Origin: JALSRD01 sp964476595
GTDB taxonomy: Bacteria > Desulfobacterota > Desulfobacteria > Desulfobacterales > JALSRD01
Reading direction: 5' to 3'
Assembly (NCBI GenBank): GCA_964476595.1
Contig: CAYZCL010000090.1
Location: 1 to 64,000 of the forward strand
DNA length: 64,000 nt
Each line of letters starts with the position of its first letter. Positions within the stretch are counted from its first letter, which is position 1. Position numbers and translations under genes: made by a program. Of this stretch, positions 1 to 8,660 are shown piece after piece. The notes below the pieces were generated by a model that saw only the letters and a program-made list of their open reading frames with translations, did not search any database and was not told the origin of the DNA.

Positions 1-686
1 GTGGCGGCGTGCACCTCGTAACGCGCCAGCACGTCCGCGGCGGTGCGGTTGAGGGTGGTCAGGGTGTCCAGGCAGGCCTGCAGGGCTTCCGGCGACACCC
101 AGCCCTTGAGGTTGGCGTTGAAGAGGACGCCGCTGCCCACGGGCTTGGTCAGGACCAGCACGTCCCCGGGGCGCGCCCCGGCGTTGCTCCAGTACCGGTC
201 GGGATGCACCACGCCGGTGACCGCCAGGCCGAACTTGGGTTCGTCGTCGTCGATGGTGTGGCCCCCGGCCAGCACGGCCCCCGCCTCGGTGATCTTGTCC
301 AGGGCGCCGGCCACGATGCCGTGCATCACGGCGGGTTCCAGCTTGCCGGACGGGAAGCAGATCAGGTTCAGGCACATCAGGGGCCGCCCGCCCATGGCGT
401 AGACGTCGCTCAGGGAATTGGCCGCCGCGATCTGGCCATAGAGAAAGGGGTCGTTCACCGGCGGGGTGATGAAATCCGCCGTAGTCACGACGGCGATCTC
501 GTCCGTCAGCCGGTAGACCCCGGCGTCGTCGCTGGTGTCGAAGCCCACCAGCAGATTGGGATCCGCGGTTCCCGGCAGCTTTTTGAGCATTTCCCCCAGC
601 CCGACCGGGCTGACCTTGGCGGCTCAGCCGCAGGTCTTGGACAGGCTCAGGAGCGTAGCTTTCTGAAAGGGGTTCCACTTGGCCAT
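1..686 (-). CDS. selD: Selenide, water dikinase SelD, selenocysteine-containing (3' end outside window)
   Basis: SelD makes selenophosphate from selenide and ATP, the selenium donor for selenocysteine and selenouridine. Translation from the ATG at 686 gives an N-terminus ending KTCG, an in-frame TGA at 624-626 (codon 21), then AAKVSPVGLG and an uninterrupted SelD reading to base 1. The SelD core is recognisable: VGFDTSDDAGVY, TADFITPPVNDP, the YAMGGRPL segment and the AGGHTIDDDEPKFGLAV block. The TGA falls where SelD proteins carry the catalytic Cys or Sec just before the conserved Lys (here U-A-A-K), so it is read as selenocysteine, not a nonsense mutation. A SECIS-like hairpin lies at 597-612. 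The start is supported by GAGGAGG about 10 bases upstream. The C-terminus is cut by the window edge. An automatic caller would break this gene at the TGA. Confidence 0.93.
597..612 (-). promoter_or_regulatory. Bacterial SECIS-like hairpin of selD
   Basis: On the minus strand a perfect 6-bp stem closes a four-base loop: CAGCCC-GGUC-GGGCUG. It begins 11 bases after the UGA at 624-626, so the loop lies about 17 bases downstream of the codon. Bacterial SECIS elements are short hairpins in the coding region just after the UGA whose apical loop starts with guanines, recognised by SelB. Stem, loop sequence and spacing all fit. The sequence is also coding, which constrains it, so some pairing could be coincidental. 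Confidence 0.75.
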
Positions 687-749
687 TTTCGACGACCTCC
701 TCGGGGTTTGCGCCGGACACCGCATCGCGGTCCGTCGGAAGAAGACCCT

Positions 750-778
750 ACTATAAGGACTCGACCCGGTGTTGACAA
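750..778 (-). promoter_or_regulatory. Sigma-70-type promoter of selD
   Basis: Reading the minus strand, TTGTCA (778-773), a 17-bp spacer and TATAGT (755-750) lie 64 bases upstream of the selD start. Match and spacing are close to the sigma-70 consensus. Confidence 0.65.
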
Positions 779-901
779 CCCCACGGGGCGGGGCGGGCGA
801 CGGCAGGCAGCCCGCCGGCGCAGCCGCAGCCGGGTCCTTCGGCGGCGGCATGCCCCGGACCCGAGGATCGATCCGCTGCTTGATTGCCCGGCGTCGGCAT
901 T

Positions 902-930
902 TGACATCCGGCGCCAGGACCACTAAGATA
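902..930 (+). promoter_or_regulatory. Sigma-70-type promoter of the hybrid kinase gene at 1013
   Basis: TTGACA at 902-907, exactly 17 bp, then TAAGAT at 925-930. Transcription would start near 937, giving a leader of about 75 bases. This site and the selD promoter account for the 326-base divergent intergenic region; nothing else stands out in it. Confidence 0.7.
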
Positions 931-1012
931 GGATTTCGGGGATGCATCCGATATTGCTTCTGAAACGGCCGCCCGCGGCCCACACCCCTTCGAAAACGGC
1001 GCTGAAGACATC

Positions 1013-2597
<1,585 letters not shown>

Positions 2598-2605
<8 letters not shown>

Positions 2606-2852
2606 GCGCCCCGCCGGCACGCGCCGGAACACCGCCGGCGCCCTCACGGCCCTGCTGCTGGCCGACGGCGGCCCCGGGCAGCGGCAGCTGGCCGCCTGGC
2701 TGCCCTTCGTGGCTGATCTGAAACCCGTCGGCGGGCGCGCCACGGCCTTCGTGTGTCGCAACCACGTCTGCCGGCTGCCTGTCACCGACCCGCAAAAACT
2801 GTCCCGCATGCTGACCGAAAACCGCCAGCAAGGAGAGCCCCATGACCCCTGA
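2598..2852 (+). CDS. Small protein resembling the C-terminal tail of YyaL/DUF255 proteins
   Basis: 84 residues. The start overlaps the kinase stop by 8 bases and the end overlaps the next start by 11, so it looks translationally coupled. The second half (ATAFVCRNHVCRLPVTDP, then a short helix) resembles, from memory, the conserved tail of thioredoxin-domain YyaL/SSP411-like proteins, including the paired Cys of CRNHVC. The catalytic body of that family (about 600 residues) is absent. It may be a free-standing small protein or a remnant of a deleted larger gene. No signal peptide or membrane segment is seen. That it is coding rests on position, codon style and the recognisable tail. Confidence 0.5.
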
Positions 2853-3357
2853 GTCCCCCCGTCTCACCCGGCGCAAAGCCCTCGATGAGCTTCGCCGTCA
2901 CGGCATCGAGGGCACCGACGTCTACCTGATGGACATCATCCCGCTGATCGAGATGATCTGGTCCGACGGCAGGGCCCAGCCCGGCGAAATCGACATCCTG
3001 GAAAATTTCCTGCGACAGCACGTCGAGCGCCTCAACCGCATGAGCGGCTACAACGTGCTCACCATGGCGCAGGCGCGCCGTTTCGTGGACCGTTTCCTGT
3101 CCGCGCGGCCCGATCCCGAGCTGCTGCATACCCTGCGGGATCTGGTGGCGCCCGTGCGCCTGGCCACCTCCGACGAGGCGCTGCGCCACCAGGTACGAGA
3201 CTCCCTGCTGGCCGCCTGCCTGGACATCGCGGCCTCGGCGGTCATCGAGTACCCCTACGGCATCGACGAGCGTTTCAACACCGCCGAGAAACGCTGCTTC
3301 TTCGAGATCCTGGAGAGCTTTGAGAGGCGCGACGACGATGAAACCGACAGGCGATAG
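2842..3357 (+). CDS. TerB-like helical protein of unknown function
   Basis: 171 residues, soluble and mostly helical. Residues about 28-50 (DIIPLIEMIWSDGRAQPGEI) recall the acidic helix-loop-helix of TerB-like domains, which have an aspartate-glycine turn after an aromatic residue. The rest is not recognised. A good ribosome site (AAGGAGAG) precedes the ATG, and the start overlaps the previous gene. The glycosyltransferase gene begins 6 bases after its stop, so the two are probably co-transcribed. Family assignment is tentative. Confidence 0.7.
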   Translation: MTPESPRLTRRKALDELRRHGIEGTDVYLMDIIPLIEMIWSDGRAQPGEIDILENFLRQHVERLNRMSGYNVLTMAQARRFVDRFLSARPDPELLHTLRDLVAPVRLATSDEALRHQVRDSLLAACLDIAASAVIEYPYGIDERFNTAEKRCFFEILESFERRDDDETDRR

Positions 3358-3363
3358 GCACCG

Positions 3364-4785
3364 ATGAAGATCGCGCTGCTGCACTTCCACCTCAAGCGCG
3401 GCGGGGTGACCACCGTCATCCGCCGGCAGATCGCGGCCCTGGACGGGCGCTGCGAGTTCCTGCTGCTGTGCGGCGCACCGCCGCCCGAGCCGGTGGACTG
3501 CCCCGTGGCCGTGGTGCCGGAACTGGGCTACGACACCGAGCGCCCGGGGGCCCAGGCGCCGGAGGCCGTGGCGCGTGCCGTGGCGGACGCCGTGCGCGCC
3601 CGCTGGCCCGGGGGCTGCGACGTGCTGCACGTGCACAACGCGCTGATGGCCAAGAACCGCGACCTGCTGGACATTCTCTGCCGGCTGCAGCGGCGCGGCA
3701 TGCGCCTGTTCGTGCACGTCCACGACTTCGCCGAGGACGGCCGGCCCCACGTCTACTTCCGGCGGGAATACCCCGCCGACTGCCACTACGGCGTGATCAA
3801 CTCCCGCGACCACGACCTGCTGCTGCGCGCCGGCCTGCGCCCCGAGGGCCTGCACCTGATCCCCAACGCCGTGGTGGCGCCCGGGGCGGCCGCCGCGGCC
3901 GGGCGGCCCGGGGACCGTCCGCCGCGCGTGCTCTACCCGGTGCGCGCCATCCGGCGCAAGAACATCGGCGAGGCCCTGCTGCTGAGCCTGTTCTTCGAGA
4001 GCGGCTGGCAGCTGGCCGTCACCCTGCCGCCCAACAGCCCGGCCGATATGCAGAGCTACGAAGACTGGAAGGCCTTTGCGTCCGCCAACGGCCTGCCGGT
4101 GGTCTTCGAGGCCGGCCTGAACCGGGACTTCGCGCCGCTGGTGAGCGGATCGCGCCTGATCCTGACCACCAGCATCACCGAGGGCTTCGGCTTCTGCTAC
4201 ACCGAACCCTGGCTTTACGCAAAACCCCTGTGGGGCCGCGTGATTCCCGAGATCTGTCGCGACTTCACCGAAAACAGCCTGCGCCTGGACCACCTCTACC
4301 CGCACCTGGAAGTACCCCTGGCGTGGTTCGATCGGCGCGCCTTTTTCGAAAAATGGCACTCCGCCGCGGCCGCGGCCGCCGCCCGTTTCGGCATCCGCCC
4401 GCCCGGCAAGCGCCTGGCCGCGGCCGAGGAGGCCTTCCGGTGCCGCGGACGCCTGGATTTCGGCCTGCTCGACGAGGCCGCCCAGCGCCAGGTGATCGCG
4501 CACCTGCTGGCCGACCCCGGCGCCCGGAAAGCACTGGCGGCCCAAAACCCCGCACTGGCCGACCGCACCCGCTGGACGCCCGGCCCCGAATGCATCGCCC
4601 ACAACCGCCGCGTGGTGCGCGAGCACTACGACCTCCCGCACTACGCCCGCCGCCTGCTGACCGTCTACCGCCGAGTCGTGGAACGCCCCGTGCGCCAGCG
4701 CATCGACAAGCGCACCCTGCTGGACCTCTTCTTCGACCCGCAGAACTTCAGCCTGCTCAAGTGGCGCGCCTACGAGGGCGAATGA
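3364..4785 (+). CDS. GT4-type glycosyltransferase
   Basis: 473 residues, predicted GT-B fold. The N-terminal Rossmann half starts MKIALLHFHLKRGGVTTVI, with the glycine-rich loop typical of GT4 enzymes that bind the acceptor, and contains VLHVHNALM and HVHDFAEDGRP. The C-terminal half has LYPVRAIRRKNIGEALLL and the E-x7-E signature EGFGFCYTE, used to bind the sugar nucleotide. The C-terminal 150 residues are an extension of unknown role. It sits upstream of a HAD phosphatase and glucosyl-3-phosphoglycerate synthase, so a role in extending glucosylglycerate or a related solute (for example with mannose) is a reasonable guess. The sequence does not prove donor or acceptor. Confidence 0.8.
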   Translation: MKIALLHFHLKRGGVTTVIRRQIAALDGRCEFLLLCGAPPPEPVDCPVAVVPELGYDTERPGAQAPEAVARAVADAVRARWPGGCDVLHVHNALMAKNRDLLDILCRLQRRGMRLFVHVHDFAEDGRPHVYFRREYPADCHYGVINSRDHDLLLRAGLRPEGLHLIPNAVVAPGAAAAAGRPGDRPPRVLYPVRAIRRKNIGEALLLSLFFESGWQLAVTLPPNSPADMQSYEDWKAFASANGLPVVFEAGLNRDFAPLVSGSRLILTTSITEGFGFCYTEPWLYAKPLWGRVIPEICRDFTENSLRLDHLYPHLEVPLAWFDRRAFFEKWHSAAAAAAARFGIRPPGKRLAAAEEAFRCRGRLDFGLLDEAAQRQVIAHLLADPGARKALAAQNPALADRTRWTPGPECIAHNRRVVREHYDLPHYARRLLTVYRRVVERPVRQRIDKRTLLDLFFDPQNFSLLKWRAYEGE

Positions 4786-4861
4786 CACCCATCCCTTCCC
4801 ACCCGCTTCCAAAACGAGACCCGGCCGCTGGCTGAGTCAGAAGGGAAAAGGAACAACGCTT

Positions 4862-5704
4862 ATGATCCCCAAGACACTGGTTTCCCGATACCTGCAGCCT
4901 CTGGCGCCCATCGACACCGGTTTGGCGCCTGAGGGGAAGCTGCCCCGGCCGGCGGCCGGGGTGCTGTTCGACATCTACGGCACACTGTTCGTGAGCGGCT
5001 CGGGCGACATCGGGGCGGCGGACACGGGCGCGCGGCGGGCGGACCGGGTTGCCGACCTGCTGGCGCGCTACGGCCGGCCGGGTGACCCGGCGGCGCTCTT
5101 CGAAGCGCTCAAAAAGCGCGTGCTGGAAGAGCACCGCCGGATGAAGGCCCGCGGCGTGGACTTTCCCGAGATCCGCATCGAGCACACCTGGAGGGACCTG
5201 CTGGGGTTTGCGGACCTGCAGCAGGCGCGGCGCTTCGCCGTGGAGTACGAGTGCATCGTTAACCCGGTCTATCCCATGCCCCACCTGGCCGAGCTGCTGG
5301 CCCTGTGCCGCCGGCGCGGCATCGTCATGGGCGTCATCTCCAACGCCCAGTTCTACACACCCTACCTGTTCCACTGGTTCCTGGGCGCCCGCCTGGGGCG
5401 GCTGGGCATCGACCCGCGGCTGACCTTCTTCTCATTCCGCCACGGCGTGGCCAAGCCGTCGCGGCGGCTGTTTGAAATGGCGGCTGCAAGACTCCAAGCG
5501 CGCGGCCTCTCCCCGGGGCGGGTGGTCTACCTGGGAAACGACATGCGCAACGACGTGCTGCCGGCCGCCGACACCGGCTTTGCCACGGCGCTGTTCGCCG
5601 GCGACTGGCGCTCACTGCGGCTGCGCGAAGACGACCCGGCCTGCCGGGACCGCGCGCCGGACCTGGTGATCACAGACCTGCTGCAGCTGGCGGCGCATTT
5701 CTGA
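4862..5704 (+). CDS. HAD-superfamily phosphatase
   Basis: 280 residues. Motif I is FDIYGTLF with nucleophile Asp37. Motif II lies in GVISNAQF. The motif III Lys is in HGVAKPSRRLFE. Motif IV is YLGNDMRNDV. A helical cap lies between motifs I and II, as in HAD subfamily I. It has its own ribosome site (AAAAGGAA) 76 bases after the glycosyltransferase. In the same cluster as GpgS it may remove the phosphate from glucosyl-3-phosphoglycerate. Known dedicated phosphatases for that step belong to other subfamilies, so this is inference from context only. Confidence 0.8.
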   Translation: MIPKTLVSRYLQPLAPIDTGLAPEGKLPRPAAGVLFDIYGTLFVSGSGDIGAADTGARRADRVADLLARYGRPGDPAALFEALKKRVLEEHRRMKARGVDFPEIRIEHTWRDLLGFADLQQARRFAVEYECIVNPVYPMPHLAELLALCRRRGIVMGVISNAQFYTPYLFHWFLGARLGRLGIDPRLTFFSFRHGVAKPSRRLFEMAAARLQARGLSPGRVVYLGNDMRNDVLPAADTGFATALFAGDWRSLRLREDDPACRDRAPDLVITDLLQLAAHF

Positions 5705-5748
5705 TCCCCGCCGTCCGGCCGTTCCGGCGACGGGCGCCGATTTTTTGT

Positions 5749-5778
5749 TTGACCGCCGGGCCGGTTTTCCGGTATCTT
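5749..5778 (+). promoter_or_regulatory. Candidate sigma-70 promoter before the M20-like gene
   Basis: TTGACC at 5749-5754, an 18-bp spacer, TATCTT at 5773-5778. It places a start near 5785, upstream of the TTG start at 5836, and argues against a start at 5749. Confidence 0.5.
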
Positions 5779-5835
5779 TCCATATTGGCCGGTGCATCAC
5801 CGAACCCGAACAATCGCCGCGCGGAGGTCGTCCTC

Positions 5836-7005
5836 TTGAACACCTGCTTCTCGGTCGATCTGGAAAAGATCCCGCAATACGTCGAGAAAATCGAAGCCAT
5901 CCGGGAAATCATCATCTCCAACATCGTGCTGTTGGGGCAAATCCCCTCGCCCACCTTCAAGGAGGGGCACCGGGCCAAGGCCTTCCTGGAACGGCTCATC
6001 GATTCCCAGGTGGACGAGGCCACCGCCGACGCCTACAACAACCCCATCGGCATCATCCGCGGCACCGACCCGGCCAAGCCGCCGATCTTCCTGGTGGCCC
6101 ACCTGGACACCTTCTTCGATCGCGAGATGATCTACAACTTCACGGTAGGGCCCGACGCCATCGAGGGACCGGGCCTGCTGGACAACTCGCTGGGGGTGGC
6201 CGTGCTGGCCTCCATGCCCGAGATCTTCCGGGCGCTGGACCTGCGTTTCCAGTCCGACATCGTGCTGGCCGGGGTCGTGCAGTCCCTGGGGCGCGGCAAC
6301 CTGAGCGGCATCCGCCACCTGCTCAAGACCTGGGCCACGCCCATCCGCGCCGCCGTCAGCATCGAGGGCGTGGAAATCGGCCGCCTGAATTACTACTCCG
6401 ACGGCATGATCCGCTGCGAAATCGAGTGCACTGTCCAAGGGGCCTCCAAGTTCGCCGAGCGCAACCGGCCCAACGCCATCCTGATTTTGAACGAACTGAT
6501 CAACCAGATCCTGAGCATCGGCGTACCCCAGCGGCCGCGCTCGCGCATCGTCATCGGGCAGGTGCACGCCGGCGTCACCCACGGGCGCCTGGCCCAGCAG
6601 GGCAGCATCGGCCTGGAGATCCACAGCGACGCTATGGAGATGGTCAAGCAACTCTTCACCCAAATCCGTGACATCGTCAGCGAACTCAACCAGGAATTCG
6701 ACGCCACCCTGAGCCTGGACATCGTCAGCAGTCTGCAGGCCGCCCGCCTGAAATTCAACCACCCCCTGGTCAAGACGGCCGTGGCCGTCATGGAGGCCCT
6801 GGGCCTCAAGCCGGTCAGCGAGGCCAGCGAATCCGAGCTGTCCATCATGCTGGCGCGCGGCATCCCGGCCGTCACGCTGGGCATCACCCGGGGGGAAAAC
6901 AAGTACCGCGAGAACGCCCGGGCGCAGCTGGCGCCCATGTACAAGGGCATCGCCCAGGTGGTGGGCGTTATCTCGGCCATGGACAACGGGGTCTGCGATG
7001 AATAA
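5836..7005 (+). CDS. M20/M42-like metallopeptidase-family protein
   Basis: 389 residues from a TTG at 5836, chosen because GGAGGT lies 9 bases upstream; the frame is open to 5749 but that codon lies in the candidate -35 element. The M20-type metal site is partly visible: VAHLDTFFD (His89, Asp91) and LLDNSLG with bridging Asp116. The Glu-Glu pair that normally follows (general base and ligand) is not seen; the equivalent stretch reads VVQSLGRGN. The C-terminal part (SESELSIMLARGIPAVTLGI) resembles the last metal-binding region. It may therefore be a non-peptidase amidohydrolase relative or inactive. The stop overlaps the start of gpgS by 8 bases, so the two are co-translated. Confidence 0.78.
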   Translation: MNTCFSVDLEKIPQYVEKIEAIREIIISNIVLLGQIPSPTFKEGHRAKAFLERLIDSQVDEATADAYNNPIGIIRGTDPAKPPIFLVAHLDTFFDREMIYNFTVGPDAIEGPGLLDNSLGVAVLASMPEIFRALDLRFQSDIVLAGVVQSLGRGNLSGIRHLLKTWATPIRAAVSIEGVEIGRLNYYSDGMIRCEIECTVQGASKFAERNRPNAILILNELINQILSIGVPQRPRSRIVIGQVHAGVTHGRLAQQGSIGLEIHSDAMEMVKQLFTQIRDIVSELNQEFDATLSLDIVSSLQAARLKFNHPLVKTAVAVMEALGLKPVSEASESELSIMLARGIPAVTLGITRGENKYRENARAQLAPMYKGIAQVVGVISAMDNGVCDE

Positions 7006-7987
7006 CCAGTGGCTTCAGAAAAACACCTTCCATCACTCCCAGTTCGCCGACATCGGCCGCCTGGTGGATCTCAAGAAGCGGCGGGGTGTGACCATCTCCC
7101 TGTGCCTGCCCACGCTCAACGAGGAAAAGACCATCGCCAAGGAAATCGTCATCATGAAGTCCGAGCTGATGACGCGCCACCCGCTCATCGACGAGATCGT
7201 GGTGGTGGACTCCGGTTCCCAAGACCGCACCCTGGAGATCGCCGCCCAGTACGGCGCCGACGTCTACACGGCCACTGACATCCTGCCGGACCTGGGGGAC
7301 TACAAGGGCAAGGGCGAAAACCTGTGGAAGGCCCTGTACATCACCCACGGCGACATCATCGTCTACCTGGACGCGGACATCAAGAACGTCCACCACCGCT
7401 TCGTCTACGCCCTGGTGGCGCCGTTGCTCTACTACGACCATATCAAGTACTGCAAGGCCTTCTACGACCGGCCCATCGCCGAGGGCGACCAGAAGCTGCG
7501 CCCCACGGGCGGCGGCCGGGTGACCGAGCTGGTGGTGCGTCCGCTCTTCTCGCTGTTCTTCCCGGAACTCACCCAGCTGATCCAGCCCCTTTCCGGGGAG
7601 TACGCCGGCTACCGCGAGGTCTTCGACAAGCTCCCTTTCCCCATCGGCTACGGCATCGAAACCAGCATGATCTTGGACATCAGCGAGAAGTGGGGCCTGG
7701 ACGTCATCGCCCAGGTGGACCTGGACCGGCGCATCCACCGCAACCAGGGCACCAAGGCCCTGGGCAAGATGTCCTTCGTCATCCTGCAGACCTTCATCCG
7801 ACGCATCGCCGAGCGCGGCCACATTGAACTGAACACCCAGCTCTTCAACGAGATGATCCAGTATGCCCTGCAGGGCGACGACTACTACCCGGAGATCTAC
7901 CACTTCGCCGGCCACGAACGGCCGCCCATGATCGACATCCCGGCCTACCGCGAGCGCTTCAACCTGCCCGAACCCAAAGGGGACTGA
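6998..7987 (+). CDS. gpgS: Glucosyl-3-phosphoglycerate synthase (GT81)
   Basis: 329 residues, GT-A fold. It is predicted to transfer glucose from a nucleotide sugar to 3-phosphoglycerate, the first step to glucosylglycerate, a compatible solute used under salt or nitrogen stress. Motifs: the nucleotide-binding start LCLPTLNEEKTIAKEI, VVDSGSQDRTLEIA, the metal-binding DAD in VYLDADIKN (Asp125, Asp127), LRPTGGGRVTEL and the GEYAGYRE region. The final YGIETSMILDISEKWG and HRNQGTKALGKM are also characteristic of GpgS. It overlaps the M20-like gene by 8 bases, with a nucleotidyltransferase gene 7 bases downstream, so the three form one operon. Confidence 0.88.
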   Translation: MNNQWLQKNTFHHSQFADIGRLVDLKKRRGVTISLCLPTLNEEKTIAKEIVIMKSELMTRHPLIDEIVVVDSGSQDRTLEIAAQYGADVYTATDILPDLGDYKGKGENLWKALYITHGDIIVYLDADIKNVHHRFVYALVAPLLYYDHIKYCKAFYDRPIAEGDQKLRPTGGGRVTELVVRPLFSLFFPELTQLIQPLSGEYAGYREVFDKLPFPIGYGIETSMILDISEKWGLDVIAQVDLDRRIHRNQGTKALGKMSFVILQTFIRRIAERGHIELNTQLFNEMIQYALQGDDYYPEIYHFAGHERPPMIDIPAYRERFNLPEPKGD

Positions 7988-7994
7988 ACGCGGC

Positions 7995-8603
7995 ATGTTA
8001 CCCCCCGAAAGCGTGGCCGGCGTCGTGCTGGCTGCCGGACTTTCCGAGCGCATGGGAAGGTGCAAGCTGTCCCTGCCCTTTCGCGCAAAGCCCCTGCTGG
8101 CGCACGCGGTGGCGGCTGCCGCGGCGTCCGCCCTATCTCCGCTGGTCGTGGTGCTGGGCGAGGACACACGGCACCTGAGAGACCGTCTCGATTTCGGGCG
8201 GGCCCGGCCGGTGGTCAACGCAGACAGCCGCAGCGGACGGGCCTCGTCCCTTAAAACCGGTCTGCAGCACGTGCCGGCGGACCGCGCCGGCGTCATGGTG
8301 CTGCTGGGCGACCAGCCCCTGGTGACCGCCGGCCTCATTGACACCCTGCTGGCGGCCTTTGCGCGGCGCCCCGACCACTGGGTGGCGCCGGTTTACCGGG
8401 GCCGGCGCGGCAACCCGGTCATCATCCCGCGGCGCTGGTTCCCGGATCTGCTCACCCTGACCGGCGACCGGGGCCCCCGCCGCCTGCTATCGTCGCCGGG
8501 CTTGCGGTTGCACCTCGTCCCCGTGGACGACCCCGCCGTGGTGATCGATGTGGATACCGCGCAAGACTACGAGCGGCTCAATCTGCTGGCTTTGAAGACC
8601 TGA
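7995..8603 (+). CDS. MobA/MocA-like nucleotidyltransferase
   Basis: 202 residues. The N-terminus VVLAAGLSERMGRCKL is the NTP-binding loop of MobA-like and molybdenum-cofactor cytidylyltransferase (MocA) proteins. LLGDQPLVT carries the metal-binding Asp. GNPVIIPRRWF and GDRGPRRLL are typical of the MocA side of the family, which transfers CMP or GMP to molybdopterin. It lies 7 bases after gpgS, so an alternative role making a nucleotide sugar for the solute pathway cannot be excluded. The family motifs favour cofactor maturation. Confidence 0.82.
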   Translation: MLPPESVAGVVLAAGLSERMGRCKLSLPFRAKPLLAHAVAAAAASALSPLVVVLGEDTRHLRDRLDFGRARPVVNADSRSGRASSLKTGLQHVPADRAGVMVLLGDQPLVTAGLIDTLLAAFARRPDHWVAPVYRGRRGNPVIIPRRWFPDLLTLTGDRGPRRLLSSPGLRLHLVPVDDPAVVIDVDTAQDYERLNLLALKT

Positions 8604-8660
8604 AAGGGCGCTCCGGAAAGCCCGGGAAAAGGCGCAGGGTGGACGCGGCGGCGGGGAAAT

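Noticed and set aside
624..626. Stop codon splitting selD, as if a pseudogene
   Set aside because: It falls at the catalytic Cys/Sec position, the frame is intact on both sides, and a SECIS-like hairpin follows.
772..777. TTGACA on the plus strand near selD
   Set aside because: No -10 at proper spacing; it is part of the minus-strand -35 region. A better plus-strand promoter lies at 902.
9..926. Long plus-strand open frame opposite selD
   Set aside because: It is antisense to a clear selD reading, has no family resemblance and arises from GC bias.
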